Below are positions 1 through 9,430 of a DNA stretch of 35,384 bases, one piece after another. The DNA is from Saccoglossus kowalevskii (Eukaryota > Hemichordata > Enteropneusta > Harrimaniidae): contig NW_003145787.1 in NCBI RefSeq assembly GCF_000003605.2, positions 353,681 through 389,064 on the forward strand, given 5' to 3'. Every line of letters starts with the position of its first letter. Position 1 is the stretch's first letter. The translations under genes and the position numbers were made by a program. A model generated the notes under the pieces. The model worked only from the letters and a program-made list of their open reading frames with translations, did no database searches and was not told the DNA's origin.

Positions 1-252
1 AACTGAATGTCCTGTTTGGTACATATGTGCTAAAAACCAAACGTCGAGCCACTGAATCCACTGTTTGATTCATATTTGCTACAAACCAAACTTTGAGCCA
101 CTGAATGTACTGTTTGGGCCATGTGCACTACAAATCAAACTTTGAGCCACTGAATGTACTCTTTCGTACATATGCGTTACAAACCAAACATTTAGCCACT
201 GAATGTACTGGTTAGTACCTATTTACTACAAACCAAACTTTGAGCCACTGAA
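1..252 (+). repeat. Tail of a C-plus cassette, cut by the window edge
   Basis: This stretch equals the last 252 bases of the 494-bp C-plus cassette (compare 2124-2375). The order is tgtcctg with cgtcgag, gattcatatttgc, gggccatgtgcac, ctctttcg with acatttagcc, then ggttagtaccta. It differs from the other copies by tttactac instead of tttgctac near 230. Confidence 0.85.
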
Positions 253-595
253 TGTACTGTTTGGTACATGTGTGTTACAAACCAAACTTTGAGCCACTGA
301 ATGTACCGTTTTGGTCATGTGCACTAAAAACCAAACTTTGAGCCACTGAATGTACTGTTTGATTCATATTTGTTACAAACCAAACTTTGAGCCACTGAAT
401 GTACTGTTTGGTACATATGTGTTACAAACAAAACTTTGAGCTACCGAATGCACTGGTTGGCACATATGTGGTACAATCCAAACTTTGAGCCACTTAATGT
501 ACTGTTTGGTACATGTGTGTTACAAACAAAATTTTGAGCCACTGAATGTACTGTTTGGTACATATGCGTTATAAACCAAACTTTGAGCCACTGAA
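253..595 (+). repeat. Seven mixed monomers leading into the first C cassette
   Basis: The block is exactly seven 49-bp units: canonical, ccgttttggtcatg, gattcatatttgtt, an aaacaaaac/gagctaccgaa unit, ggcacatatgtggtacaatcc, aaacaaaattttgag, and catatgcgttata. The same series recurs at 10668-11010, so this is the left arm of a long duplicated segment. Confidence 0.8.
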
Positions 596-795
596 TGTAC
601 CGGTTGGTACATATGTGCTGTAAACTAAACCAAACATTGAGACACTAAACCTACTGATTGGTACATATGTGCTAAAAACCAAACGTCGAGCCACTGAATC
701 CACTGTTTGGCCCATGTGCACTACATACCAACTTTGAGCCACTGAATGCACCGTTTGGGCCATGTGCACTACAAACCAAACTTTGAGCCACTGAA
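596..795 (+). repeat. C cassette, 200 bp (copy 1)
   Basis: Four marker monomers in fixed order: a 54-bp unit with gctgtaaactaaaccaaac and gagacactaaa, a 49-bp unit with gctaaaaacc and cgtcgag, a 48-bp unit starting tccactg with ggcccatg, and a 49-bp unit starting tgcaccg with gggccatg. The sum is 200 bp. This copy has ccggttgg at its start and a private aacctactg. It is followed by gggcc rather than by the ggttag unit that follows a full C-plus cassette. Confidence 0.9.
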
Positions 796-1236
796 TGTAC
801 TGTTTGGGCCATGTGCACTACAAATCAAACTTTGAGCCACTGAATGTACTGTTTGGTACATATGTGTTACAAACAAAACTCTGAGCTACCGAATGCACTG
901 GTTGGCACATGTGTGGTACAATCCAAACTTTGAGCCACTGAATATACTGTTTGGTACATGTTACAAACCAAACTTTGAGCCACTTAATGTACTGTTTGGT
1001 ACATATGTGTTATAAACCAAACTTTAAGCCACTGAATGTACTGTTTGGTACATATGCGGTACAAACCAAACTTTGAGCCACTTAATGTACTGTTTGGTAC
1101 ATATTTGTTACAAACCAAACTTTGAGCGACTGAATGTACTGTTTGGGCCATGTGTACGTGTTACAAACCAAACTTTGAGCCACTGAATGCACTGTTTGGT
1201 ACATGTGTGTTACAAACCAAACTTTGAGCCACTGAA
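796..1236 (+). repeat. Monomers between C copies 1 and 2
   Basis: The block contains gggcc, a gagctaccg unit, ggcacatgtgtgg, a 45-bp unit shortened to gtacatgttac after tatactg, catatgcggtac, catatttgtt with gagcgac, and a 53-bp unit with gtgtacgtgtt. This is the order found in the tail of the D block, so the 641-bp repeat looks like C joined to a D tail. Confidence 0.75.
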
Positions 1237-1436
1237 TGTACCGGTTGGTACATATGTGCTGTAAACTAAACCAAACATTGAGACACTAAATGTACTGATT
1301 GGTATATATGTGCTAAAAACCAAACGTCGAGCCACTGAATCCACTGTTTGGCCCATGTGCACTACACACCAACTTTGAGCCACTGAATGCACCATTTGGG
1401 CCATGTGCACTACAAACCAAACTTTGAGCCACTGAA
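1237..1436 (+). repeat. C cassette, 200 bp (copy 2)
   Basis: Begins 641 bp after copy 1. It carries the private variants ggtatatatg and actacacacc, which are shared only with the segment near 9.59-9.67 kb. Together with the intervening monomers it forms the second unit of a local 641-645 bp higher-order repeat. Confidence 0.9.
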
Positions 1437-1881
1437 TGTACTGTTTGGGCCATGTGCACTACAAATCAAACTTTGAGCCACTGAATGTACTGTTTGGTAC
1501 ATATGTGTTACAAACAAAACTTTGAGCTACCGAATGCACTGGTTGGCACATGTGTGGTACAATCCAAACTTTGAGCCACTGAATATACTGTTTGGTACAT
1601 ATGTGTTATAAACCAAACTTTAAGCCACTGAATGTACTGTTTGGTACATATGCGGTACAAACCAAACTTTGAGCCACTTAATGCACTGTTTGGTACATAT
1701 TTGTTACAAACCAAACTTTGAGCCACTGAATGTACTGTTTGGGCCATGTGTACGTGTTACAAACCAAACTTTGAGCGACTGAATGTACTGTTTGGTACAT
1801 ATGTGTTATAAACCAAACTTTGAGCGACTGAATGTACTGTTTGGTACATATGTGTTATAAACCAAACTTTAAGCCACTGGA
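1437..1881 (+). repeat. Monomers between C copy 2 and the first C-plus
   Basis: A second version of the D-like tail, here with tatactg followed by the full gtacatatgtgttata unit instead of the 45-bp unit, and ending in two gagcgac/gttataaacc units and a ttaagccactgga unit. It is repeated at 9729-10173 with the same private bases. Confidence 0.75.
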
Positions 1882-2375
1882 TGTACTGGTTGGTACATAT
1901 GTGCTGTAAACTAAACCAAACATTGAGACACTAAATGTACTGATTGGTACATATGTGCTAAAAACCAAACGTCGAGCCACTGAATCCACTGTTTGGCCCA
2001 TGTGCACTACAAACCAACTTTGAGCCACTGAATGCACCGTTTGGGCCATGTGCACTACAAACCAAACTATGAGACACTGAATGTACTGGTTAGTACATAT
2101 GTGTTACAAACAAAACCTTGAGACACTGAATGTCCTGTTTGGTACATATGTGCTAAAAACCAAACGTCGAGCCACTGAATCCACTGTTTGATTCATATTT
2201 GCTACAAACCAAACTTTGAGCCACTGAATGTACTGTTTGGGCCATGTGCACTACAAATCAAACTTTGAGCCACTGAATGTACTCTTTCGTACATATGCGT
2301 TACAAACCAAACATTTAGCCACTGAATGTACTGGTTAGTACCTATTTGCTACAAACCAAACTTTGAGCCACTGAA
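1882..2375 (+). repeat. C-plus cassette, 494 bp (copy 1)
   Basis: The 200-bp C cassette continues into six more marker monomers: ggttagtacatatg with caaaacc, tgtcctg with gctaaaaacc/cgtcgag, gattcatatttgc, gggcc with aaatcaaac, ctctttcg with catttagcc, and ggttagtaccta. Eight full copies in the window are 494 or 495 bp long, so the order and length are fixed. In this copy the tgtcctg unit is preceded by gagacactg and the fifth unit has catatgcg. Confidence 0.9.
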
Positions 2376-2424
2376 TGTACTGTTTGGTACATGTGTGTTA
2401 CAAACCAAACTTTGAGCCACTGAA

Positions 2425-2719
2425 TGTACCGTTTTGGTCATGTGCACTACAAACCAAACTTTGAGCCACTGAATGTACTGTTTCATACATATGTGTTACA
2501 AAACAAACTTTGAGCCACTGAATGTACTGTTTGGGCCATGTGCACTACAAATCAAACTTTGAGCCACTGAATGTACTCTTTCGTACATATGTGTTACAAA
2601 CCAAACATTTAGCCACTGAATGTACTGGTTAGTACATATGTGCTACAAACCAAACTTTGATGTCACTGAATGTACTGGTTAGTACATGTGTGTTACAAAC
2701 CAAACTTTGAGCCACTGAA
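2425..2719 (+). repeat. E block, 295 bp (copy 1)
   Basis: Six monomers in fixed order: ccgttttggtcatgtgcac, tttcatacat with acaaaacaaac, gggcc, ctctttcg, ggttagtacatatgtgctac ending in gatgtcactgaa (50 bp, one extra base), and ggttagtacatgtg. The sum of 5 x 49 + 50 fits exactly. Confidence 0.85.
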
Positions 2720-2768
2720 TGTACTGTTTGGTACATGTGTGTTACAAACCAAACTTTGAGCCACTGAA
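2720..2768 (+). repeat. Reference canonical 49-bp monomer
   Basis: This copy matches the majority unit at all positions I can judge. It has 10 G and 9 C (39% GC) and no CpG. It contains GTAC twice, eleven bases apart, and the palindrome ACATGT. Two inverted repeats overlap in it: ATGTAC/GTACAT with a 6-nt loop (its first base being the last a of the preceding unit) and GTTTGGT/ACCAAAC with a 15-nt loop. Common substitutions elsewhere change catgtg to catatg, tgtact to tgcact, aaactt to aagctt, and gagccactg to gagacactg. Confidence 0.95.
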
Positions 2769-3160
2769 TGCACTGTTTGGTACATGTGTGTTACAAACCA
2801 AACTTTGAGCCACTGAATGTACTGTCTGGTACATGTGTGTTACAAACCAAACTTTGAGCCACTGAATGCACTGTTTGGTACATGTGTGTTACAAACCAAA
2901 CTTTGAGCCACTGAATGTACTGTTTGGTACATGTGTGTTACAAACCAAGCTTTGAGCCACTGAATGTACTGTTTGGTACATGTGTGTTACAAACCAAACT
3001 TTGAGCCACTGAATGTACTGTTTGGTACATGTGTGTTACAAACCAAACTTTGAGACACTGAATGTACTGTTTGGTACATGTGTGTTACAAACCAAACTTT
3101 GAGCCACTGAATGTACTGTTTGTTACATGTGTGTTACAAACCAAACTTTGAGCCACTGAA
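2720..3160 (+). repeat. Canonical run of 9 monomers
   Basis: Exactly 441 bp of near-identical units. Point markers come in the order tgcact, tgtctgg, tgcact, aagctttgag (HindIII site at 2947), then gagacactg. The same nine-unit series with the same order of markers recurs at 24646-25086 and 26912-27352. Confidence 0.85.
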
Positions 3161-3455
3161 TGTACCGTTTTGGTCATGTGCACTACAAACCAAACTTTGA
3201 GCCACTGAATGTACTGTTTCATACATATGTGTTACAAAACAAACTTTGAGCCACTGAATGTACTGTTTGGGCCATGTGCACTACAAATCAAACTTTGAGC
3301 CACTGAATGTACTCTTTCGTACATATGTGTTACAAACCAAACATTTAGCCACTGAATGTACTGGTTAGTACATATGTGCTACAAACCAAACTTTGATGTC
3401 ACTGAATGTACTGGTTAGTACATGTGTGTTACAAACCAAACTTTGAGCCACTGAA
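3161..3455 (+). repeat. E block, 295 bp (copy 2)
   Basis: Lies 736 bp (15 monomers plus one base) downstream of copy 1 and appears identical to it. The two E blocks with the nine-unit run between them make a local tandem duplication. Confidence 0.85.
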
Positions 3456-4932
3456 TGTACTGTTTGGTACATGTGTGTTACAAACCAAACTTTGAGCCAC
3501 TGAATGCACTGTTTGGTACATGTGTGTTACAAACCAAACTTTGAGCCACTGAATGTACTGTTTGGTACATGTGTGTTACAAACCAAGCTTTGAGCCACTG
3601 AATGTACTGTTTGGTACATGTGTGTTACAAACCAAACTTTGAGCCACTGAATGTACTGTTTGGTACATGTGTGTTACAAACCAAACTTTGAGACACTGAA
3701 TGTACTGTTTGGTACATGTGTGTTACAAACCAAACTTTGAGCCACTGAATGTACTGTTTGGTACATGTGTGTTACAAACCAAACTTTGAGCCACTGAATG
3801 TACTGTTTGGTACATGTGTGTTACAAACCAAACTTTGAGCCACTGAATGTACTGTTTGGTACATGTGTGTTACAAACCAAACTTTGAGCCACTGAATGTA
3901 CTGTTTGGTACATGTGTGTTACAAACCAAACTTTGAGCCACTGAATGTACTGTTTGGTACATGTGTGTTACAAACCAAACTTTGAGCCACTGAATGCACT
4001 GTTTGGTACATGTGTGTTACAAACCAAACTTTGAGCCACTGAATGTACTGTTTTGGTACATGTGTGTTACAAACCAAGCTTTGAGCCACTGAATGTACTG
4101 TTTGGTACATGTGTGTTACAAACCAAACTTTGAGCCACTGAATGTACTGTTTTGGTACATGTGTGTTACAAACCAAACTTTGAGACACTGAATGTACTGT
4201 TTGGTACATGTGTGTTACAAACCAAACTTTGAGCCACTGAATGTACTGTTTGGTACATGTGTGTTACAAACCAAACTTTGAGCCACTGAATGCACTGTTT
4301 GGTACATGTGTGTTACAAACCAAACTTTGAGCCACTGAATGTACTGTTTGGTACATGTGTGTTACAAACCAAACTTTGAGCCACTGAATGCACTGTTTTG
4401 GTACATGTGTGTTACAAACCAAACTTTGAGCCACTGAATGTACTGTTTGGTACATGTGTGTTACAAACCAAGCTTTGAGCCACTGAATGTACTGTTTGGT
4501 ACATGTGTGTTACAAACCAAACTTTGAGCCACTGAATGTACTGTTTGGTACATGTGTGTTACAAACCAAACTTTGAGACACTGAATGTACTGTTTGGTAC
4601 ATGTGTGTTACAAACCAAACTTTGAGCCACTGAATGTACTGTTTGGTACATGTGTATTACAAATCAAACTTTGAGCCACTGAATGTACTGTTTGGTAAAT
4701 GTGTGTTACAAACCAAACTTTGAGCCACTGAATGTACTGTTTGGTACATGTGTGTTACAAACCAAACTTTGAGCCACTGAATGTACTGTTTGGTACATGT
4801 GTGTTACAAACCAAACTTTGAGCCACTGAATGTACTGTTTGGTACATGTGTACGTGTTACAAACCAAACTTTGAGCCACTGAATGTACTGTTTGGTACAT
4901 GTGTGTTACAAGCCAAACTTTGAGCCACTGAA
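3456..4932 (+). repeat. Longest canonical run, 30 monomers
   Basis: The 1477 bp equal 30 x 49 plus 7; the seven extra bases are accounted for by one four-base gtgtacgtgtt unit near 4850 and three single T insertions (gttttgg near 4051, 4149 and 4394). HindIII-type aagctt markers at 3585, 4076 and 4470 are 491 and 394 bp apart (10 units plus one T, 8 units plus two T), and each is preceded by a tgcact unit and followed by a gagacactg unit, which shows a sub-repeat of 8 to 10 monomers. Near 4651-4700 gtgtattacaaatc and ggtaaatg units are shared with 21.4 kb. Confidence 0.85.
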
Positions 4933-5672
4933 TGTACTGGTTGGTACATATGTTCTGTAAACTAAACCAAACATTGAGACACTAAATGTACTGATTTGTA
5001 CATATGTGCTAAAAACCAAACGTCGAGCCACTGAATGTACTGGTTAGTACATATGTGTTACAAACCAAACTTTGAGCCACTGAATGCACTGTTTCGTACA
5101 TACGTGTTACAAATCAAACTTTGAGCCACTGAATGTACTGTTTGATTCATATTTGTTACAAACCAAACTTTGAGCCACTGAATGTACTGTTTGATTCATA
5201 TTTGTTACAAACCAAACTTTGAGCCACTGAATGTACTGTTTGGTACATATGTGTTACAAACAAAATTTTGAGCTACCGAATGCACTGGTTGGCACATGTG
5301 TGGTACAATCCAAACTTTGAGCCACTGAATATACTGTTTGGTACATGTTACAAACCAAACTTTGAGCCACTTAATGTACTGTTTGGTACATATGTGTTAT
5401 AAACCAAACTTTAAGCCACTGAATGTACTGTTTGGTACATATGCGGTACAAACCAAACTTTGAGCCACTTAATGTACTGTTTGGTACATATTTGTTACAA
5501 ACCAAACTTTGAGCGACTGAATGTACTGTTTGGGCCATGTGTACGTGTTACAAACCAAACTTTGAGCGACTGAATGTACTGTTTGGTACATATGTGTTAT
5601 AAACCAAACTTTGAGCGACTGAATGTACTGTTTGGTACATATGTGTTATAAACCAAACTTTAAGCCACTGCA
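4933..5672 (+). repeat. D block, 740 bp (copy 1)
   Basis: Fifteen marker monomers: a 54-bp unit with catatgttctgtaaac, a gatttgtac/cgtcgag unit, ggttag, tttcgtacatacg, two gattcat units, an aaaattttgagctaccg unit, ggcacatg, a 45-bp gtacatgttac unit, ttataaacc/ttaagcc, catatgcgg, catatttgtt/gagcgac, a 53-bp gggccatgtgtacg unit, and two ttataaacc units ending in actgca. The unit lengths sum to 740, exactly the observed size. Confidence 0.88.
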
Positions 5673-6166
5673 TGTACTGCTTGGTACATATGTGCTGTAA
5701 ACTAAACCAAACATTGAGACACTAAATGTACTGATTGGTACATATGTGCTAAAAACCAAACGTCGAGCCACTGAATCCACTGTTTGGCCCATTTGCACTA
5801 CAAACCAACTTTGAGCCACTGAATGCACCGTTTGGGCCATGTGCACTACAAACCAAACTATGAGACACTGAATGTACTGGTTAGTACATATGTGTTACAA
5901 ACAAAACCTTGAGCCACTGAATGTCCTGTTTGGTACATATGTGCTAAAAACCAAACGTCGAGCCACTGAATCCACTGTTTGATTCATATTTGCTACAAAC
6001 CAAACTTTGAGCCACTGAATGTACTGTTTGGGCCATGTTCACTACAAATCAAACATTGAGCCACTGAATGTACTCTTTCGTACATATGTGTTACAAACCA
6101 AACATTTAGCCACTGAATGTACTGGTTAGTACCTATTTGCTACAAACCAAACTTTGAGCCACTGAA
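5673..6166 (+). repeat. C-plus cassette, 494 bp (copy 2)
   Basis: Starts tgtactgcttgg directly after the actgca end of the D block. Relative to copy 1 it has ggcccatttgc, gggccatgttc with aaatcaaacattg, and ccttgagcc before tgtcctg. These same variants are shared with the four copies of the 22-29 kb tandem. Confidence 0.9.
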
Positions 6167-6805
6167 TGTACTGTTTGGTACATGTGTGTTACAAATCAAA
6201 CTTTGAGCCACTGAATGCACTGTTTGGTACATGTGTGTTACAAACCAAACTTTGAGCCACTGAATGCACTGTTTGGTACATGTGTGTTACAAACCAAACT
6301 TTGAGCCACTGAATGTACTGTTTGGTACATGTGTGTTACAAACCAAGCTTTGAGCCACTGAATGTACTGTTTGGTACATGTGTGTTACAAACCAAACTTT
6401 GAGCCACTGAATGTACTGTTTGGTACATGTGTGTTACAAACCAAACTTTGAGACACTGAATGTACTGTTTGGTACATGTGTGTTACAAACCAAACTTTGA
6501 GCCACTGAATGTACTGTTTGGTACATGTGTGTTACAAACTAAATCTTTGAGCCACTGAATGCACTGTTTGGTACATGTGTGTTACAAACCCAAACATTGA
6601 GCCACTGAATGTACTGTTTGGTACATGTGTGTTACAAACCAAACTTTGAGCCACTGAATGTACTGTTTGGTACATGTGTGTTACAAACCAAACTTTGAGC
6701 CACTGAATGCACTGTTTGGTACATGTGTGTTACAAACCAAACTTTGAGCCACTGAATGTACTGTTTGGTACATGTGTGTTACAAACCAAACTTTGAGACA
6801 CTAAA
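6167..6805 (+). repeat. Canonical run of 13 monomers
   Basis: The 639 bp are 13 units plus two single-base insertions, in aaactaaatctttg near 6538 and aaacccaaacattg near 6586. The aagctt marker is at 6345. The run closes the first A zone. Confidence 0.8.
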
Positions 6806-7005
6806 TGTACTGTTTGGTACATATGTGTTAGAAACCAAACTTTCAGCCACTGAATGTACTGTTTCGTACATATGTGTTACAAAACAAGCTTTAAGCCACT
6901 GAATGTACAGGTTACTACATATGTGCTACAAACCAAACTTTGAGCCACTGAATGTACTGTTTGGTACATGTGTACGTGTTACAAACCAAACTTTGAGCCA
7001 CTGAA
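6806..7005 (+). repeat. Transition monomers from A zone to B zone
   Basis: Contains gttagaaacc/ttcagcc, tttcgtac with acaaaacaagctttaagcc, acaggttactac, and a 53-bp gtgtacgtgtt unit. The same approach recurs before the B cores at 8715 and 32755. Confidence 0.7.
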
Positions 7006-7722
7006 TGTACTGGTTGGTACATATGTGCTAAAAACCAAACGTCGAGCCACTGAATCCACTGTTTGGCCCATGTGCACTACAAACCAACTTTGAGCCACTG
7101 AATGCACCGTTTGGGCCATGTGCACTACAAACCAAACTTTGAGCCACTTAATGTACTGGTTAGTACATATGTGTTACAAACCAAACTTTGAGCCACGTGC
7201 ACTACAAACCAAACTTTGAGCCACTGAATGTACTGTTTCATACATATGTGTTACAAAACAAAGTTTGAGCCACTGAATGTACTGTTTGGGCCATGTGCAC
7301 TACAAATCAAACTTTGAGCCACTGAATGTACTCTTTCGTACATATGTGTTACAAACCAAACATTTAGCCACTGAATGTACTGGTTAGTACATATGTGCTA
7401 CAAACCAAACTTTGATGTCACTGAATGTACTGGTTAGTACCTATTTGCCAGAAACCAAACTTTGAGCCACTGAATGTACTGTTTGGTACATGTGTGTTAC
7501 ATACCAAACTGAGCTACCGAATGCACTGGTTGGTACATATGTGGTACAATCCAAATTTTGAGCCACTTACTGTACTGTTTGGTACATGTGTACGTGTTAC
7601 AAACCAAGCTTTGAGCCACTTAATGTACTGTTTGGTACATATGCAGTACAAACCAAACTTTGAGCCACTGAATGTACTGGTTTGGTACATGTGTGTTACA
7701 AACCAAACTTTGAGCCACTGAA
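7006..7722 (+). repeat. B core, 717 bp (copy 1)
   Basis: Begins with a shortened C cassette of 146 bp (ggttgg...gctaaaaacc/cgtcgag, tccactg, tgcaccg), then a 77-bp fused double monomer with CACGTG at 7194. It continues with tttcatac/acaaaacaaagtttgag, gggcc, ctctttcg, a gatgtcactg unit, ggttagtaccta, acataccaaactgagctaccg (47 bp), ggttggtacatatgtggtacaatcc ending acttac, a 53-bp tacgtg unit, catatgcagtac, and ggttggtacatgtg. One extra T (ggtttgg) at the end makes it 717. It has the private variant tttgccagaaacc, shared only with the core at 32755. Confidence 0.9.
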
Positions 7723-8714
7723 TGTACTGTTTGGTACATGTGTGTTACAAACCAAACTTTGAGCCACTGAATGTACTGTTTGATTCATATTTGTTACAAA
7801 CCAAACTTTGAGCCACTGAATGTAATGTTTGGGCCATGTGCACTACAAATCAAACTTTGAGCCACTGAATGTACTGTTTGGTACATATGTGTTACAAACA
7901 AAACTTTAAGCTACCGAATGCACTGGTTGGTACATATGTGGTACAATCCAAACTTTGAGCCACTGAATGTACTGTTTGGTACATATGCGGTACAAACCAA
8001 ACTTTGAGCCACTTAATGTACTGTTTGGTACAGGTGTACGTGTTACAAACAAAATTTTGAGCCACTGAATATACTGTTTGGTACATGTGTACGTGTTACA
8101 AACAAAATTTTGAGCCACTGAATGTACTGATTGGTACATGTGTGTTATAAACCAAACTTTGAGCCACTGAATGTACTGTTTGGTACATGTGTGTTACAAA
8201 TTAAACTTTGAGCCACTGAATGCACTGTTTGGTACATGTGTGTTACAAACCAAACTTTGAGCCACTGAATGTACTGTTTGGTACATGTGTGTTACAAACC
8301 AAACTTTGAGCCACTGAATGTACTGTTTGGTACATGTGTGTTACAAACCAAACTTTGAGCCACTGAATGCACTGTTTGGTACATGTGTGTTACAAACCAA
8401 ACTTTGAGCCACTGAATGTACTGTTTGGTACATGTGTGTTACAAACCAAACTTTGAGACACTAAATGTACTGTTTGGTACATATGTGTTACAAACCAAAC
8501 TTTGAGCCACTGAATGTACTGTTTCGTACATATGTGTTACAAAACAAGCTTTAAGCCACTGAATGTACAGGTTACTACATATGTGCTACAAACCAAACTT
8601 TGAGCCACTGAATGTACTGTTTGATTCATATTTGTTACAAACCAAACTTTGAGCCACTGAATGTACTGTTTGGTAAATGTGTACGTGTTACAAACCAAAC
8701 TTTGAGCCACTGAA
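7723..8714 (+). repeat. Filler between B cores 1 and 2, with a 6-unit canonical run
   Basis: Contains a canonical unit, gattcat, tgtaatgtttgggcc, an aaactttaagctaccg unit, catatgcgg, and two 53-bp tacgtg units of which the first reads tacaggtgtacg at 8029. A canonical run of exactly six monomers occupies 8172-8465. Then come gagacactaaa, tttcgtac/aagctttaagcc, acaggttactac, gattcat and a taaatgtgtacg unit. Confidence 0.75.
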
Positions 8715-9430
8715 TGTACTGGTTGGAACATATGTGCTAAAAACCAAACGTCGAGCCACTGAATCCACTGTTTGGCCCATGTGCACTACAAACCAACTTT
8801 GAGCCACTGAATGCACCGTTTGGGCCATGTGCACTACAAACCAAACTTTGAGCCACTGAATGTACTGGTTAGTACATATGTGTTACAAACCAAACTTTGA
8901 GCCACGTGCACTACAAACCAAACTTTGAGCCACTGAATGTACTGTTTCATACATATGTGTTACAAAACAAAGTTTGAGCCACTGAATGTACTGTTTGGGC
9001 CATGTGCACTACAAATCAAACTTTGAGCCACTGAATGTACTCTTTCGTACATATGTGTTACAAACCAAACATTTAGCCACTGAATGTACTGGTTAGTACA
9101 TATGTGCTACAAACCAAACTTTGATGTCACTGAATGTACTGGTTAGTACCTATTTGCTACAAACCAAACTTTGAGCCACTGAATGTACTGTTTGGTACAT
9201 GTGTGTTACATGCCAAACTGAGCTACCGAATGCACTGGTTGGTACATATGTGGTACAATCCAAATTTTGAGCCACTTACTGTACTGTTTGGTACATGTGT
9301 ACGTGTTACAAACCAAGCTTTGAGCCACTTAATGTACTGTTTGGTACATATGCAGTACAAACCAAACTTTGAGCCACTGAATGTACTGGTTGGTACATGT
9401 GTGTTACAAACCAAACTTTGAGCCACTGAA
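8715..9430 (+). repeat. B core, 716 bp (copy 2)
   Basis: CACGTG lies at 8903, 1709 bp after copy 1. Private variants are ggttggaacat at the start and acatgccaaactg near 9209; the latter is shared with the core at 19738. Confidence 0.92.

Noticed and set aside
2720-2768. Monomer inverted repeats as rho-independent terminators
   Set aside because: The arms are AT-rich, loops are 6 or 15 nt and no T tract follows; the context is a eukaryotic-type satellite.
5646-5660. gttataaacc as a TATA-box promoter
   Set aside because: It is a point variant of gttacaaacc in a fixed set of D-block monomers and repeats many times with no downstream gene.
7152-7228. CACGTG as an established regulatory E-box
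   Set aside because: It is a by-product of a deletion junction and has no neighbouring promoter or gene. Kept only as a finding about repeat history.
7425-7721. Recurrent 95-98 codon plus-strand frames in the B cores as a small gene family
   Set aside because: They recur because the 716-bp core recurs. The frame crosses the same 49-bp words in different phases, an overlapping minus-strand frame is equally open, and copies at 15395, 17821 and 34162 are cut without any sign of constraint.
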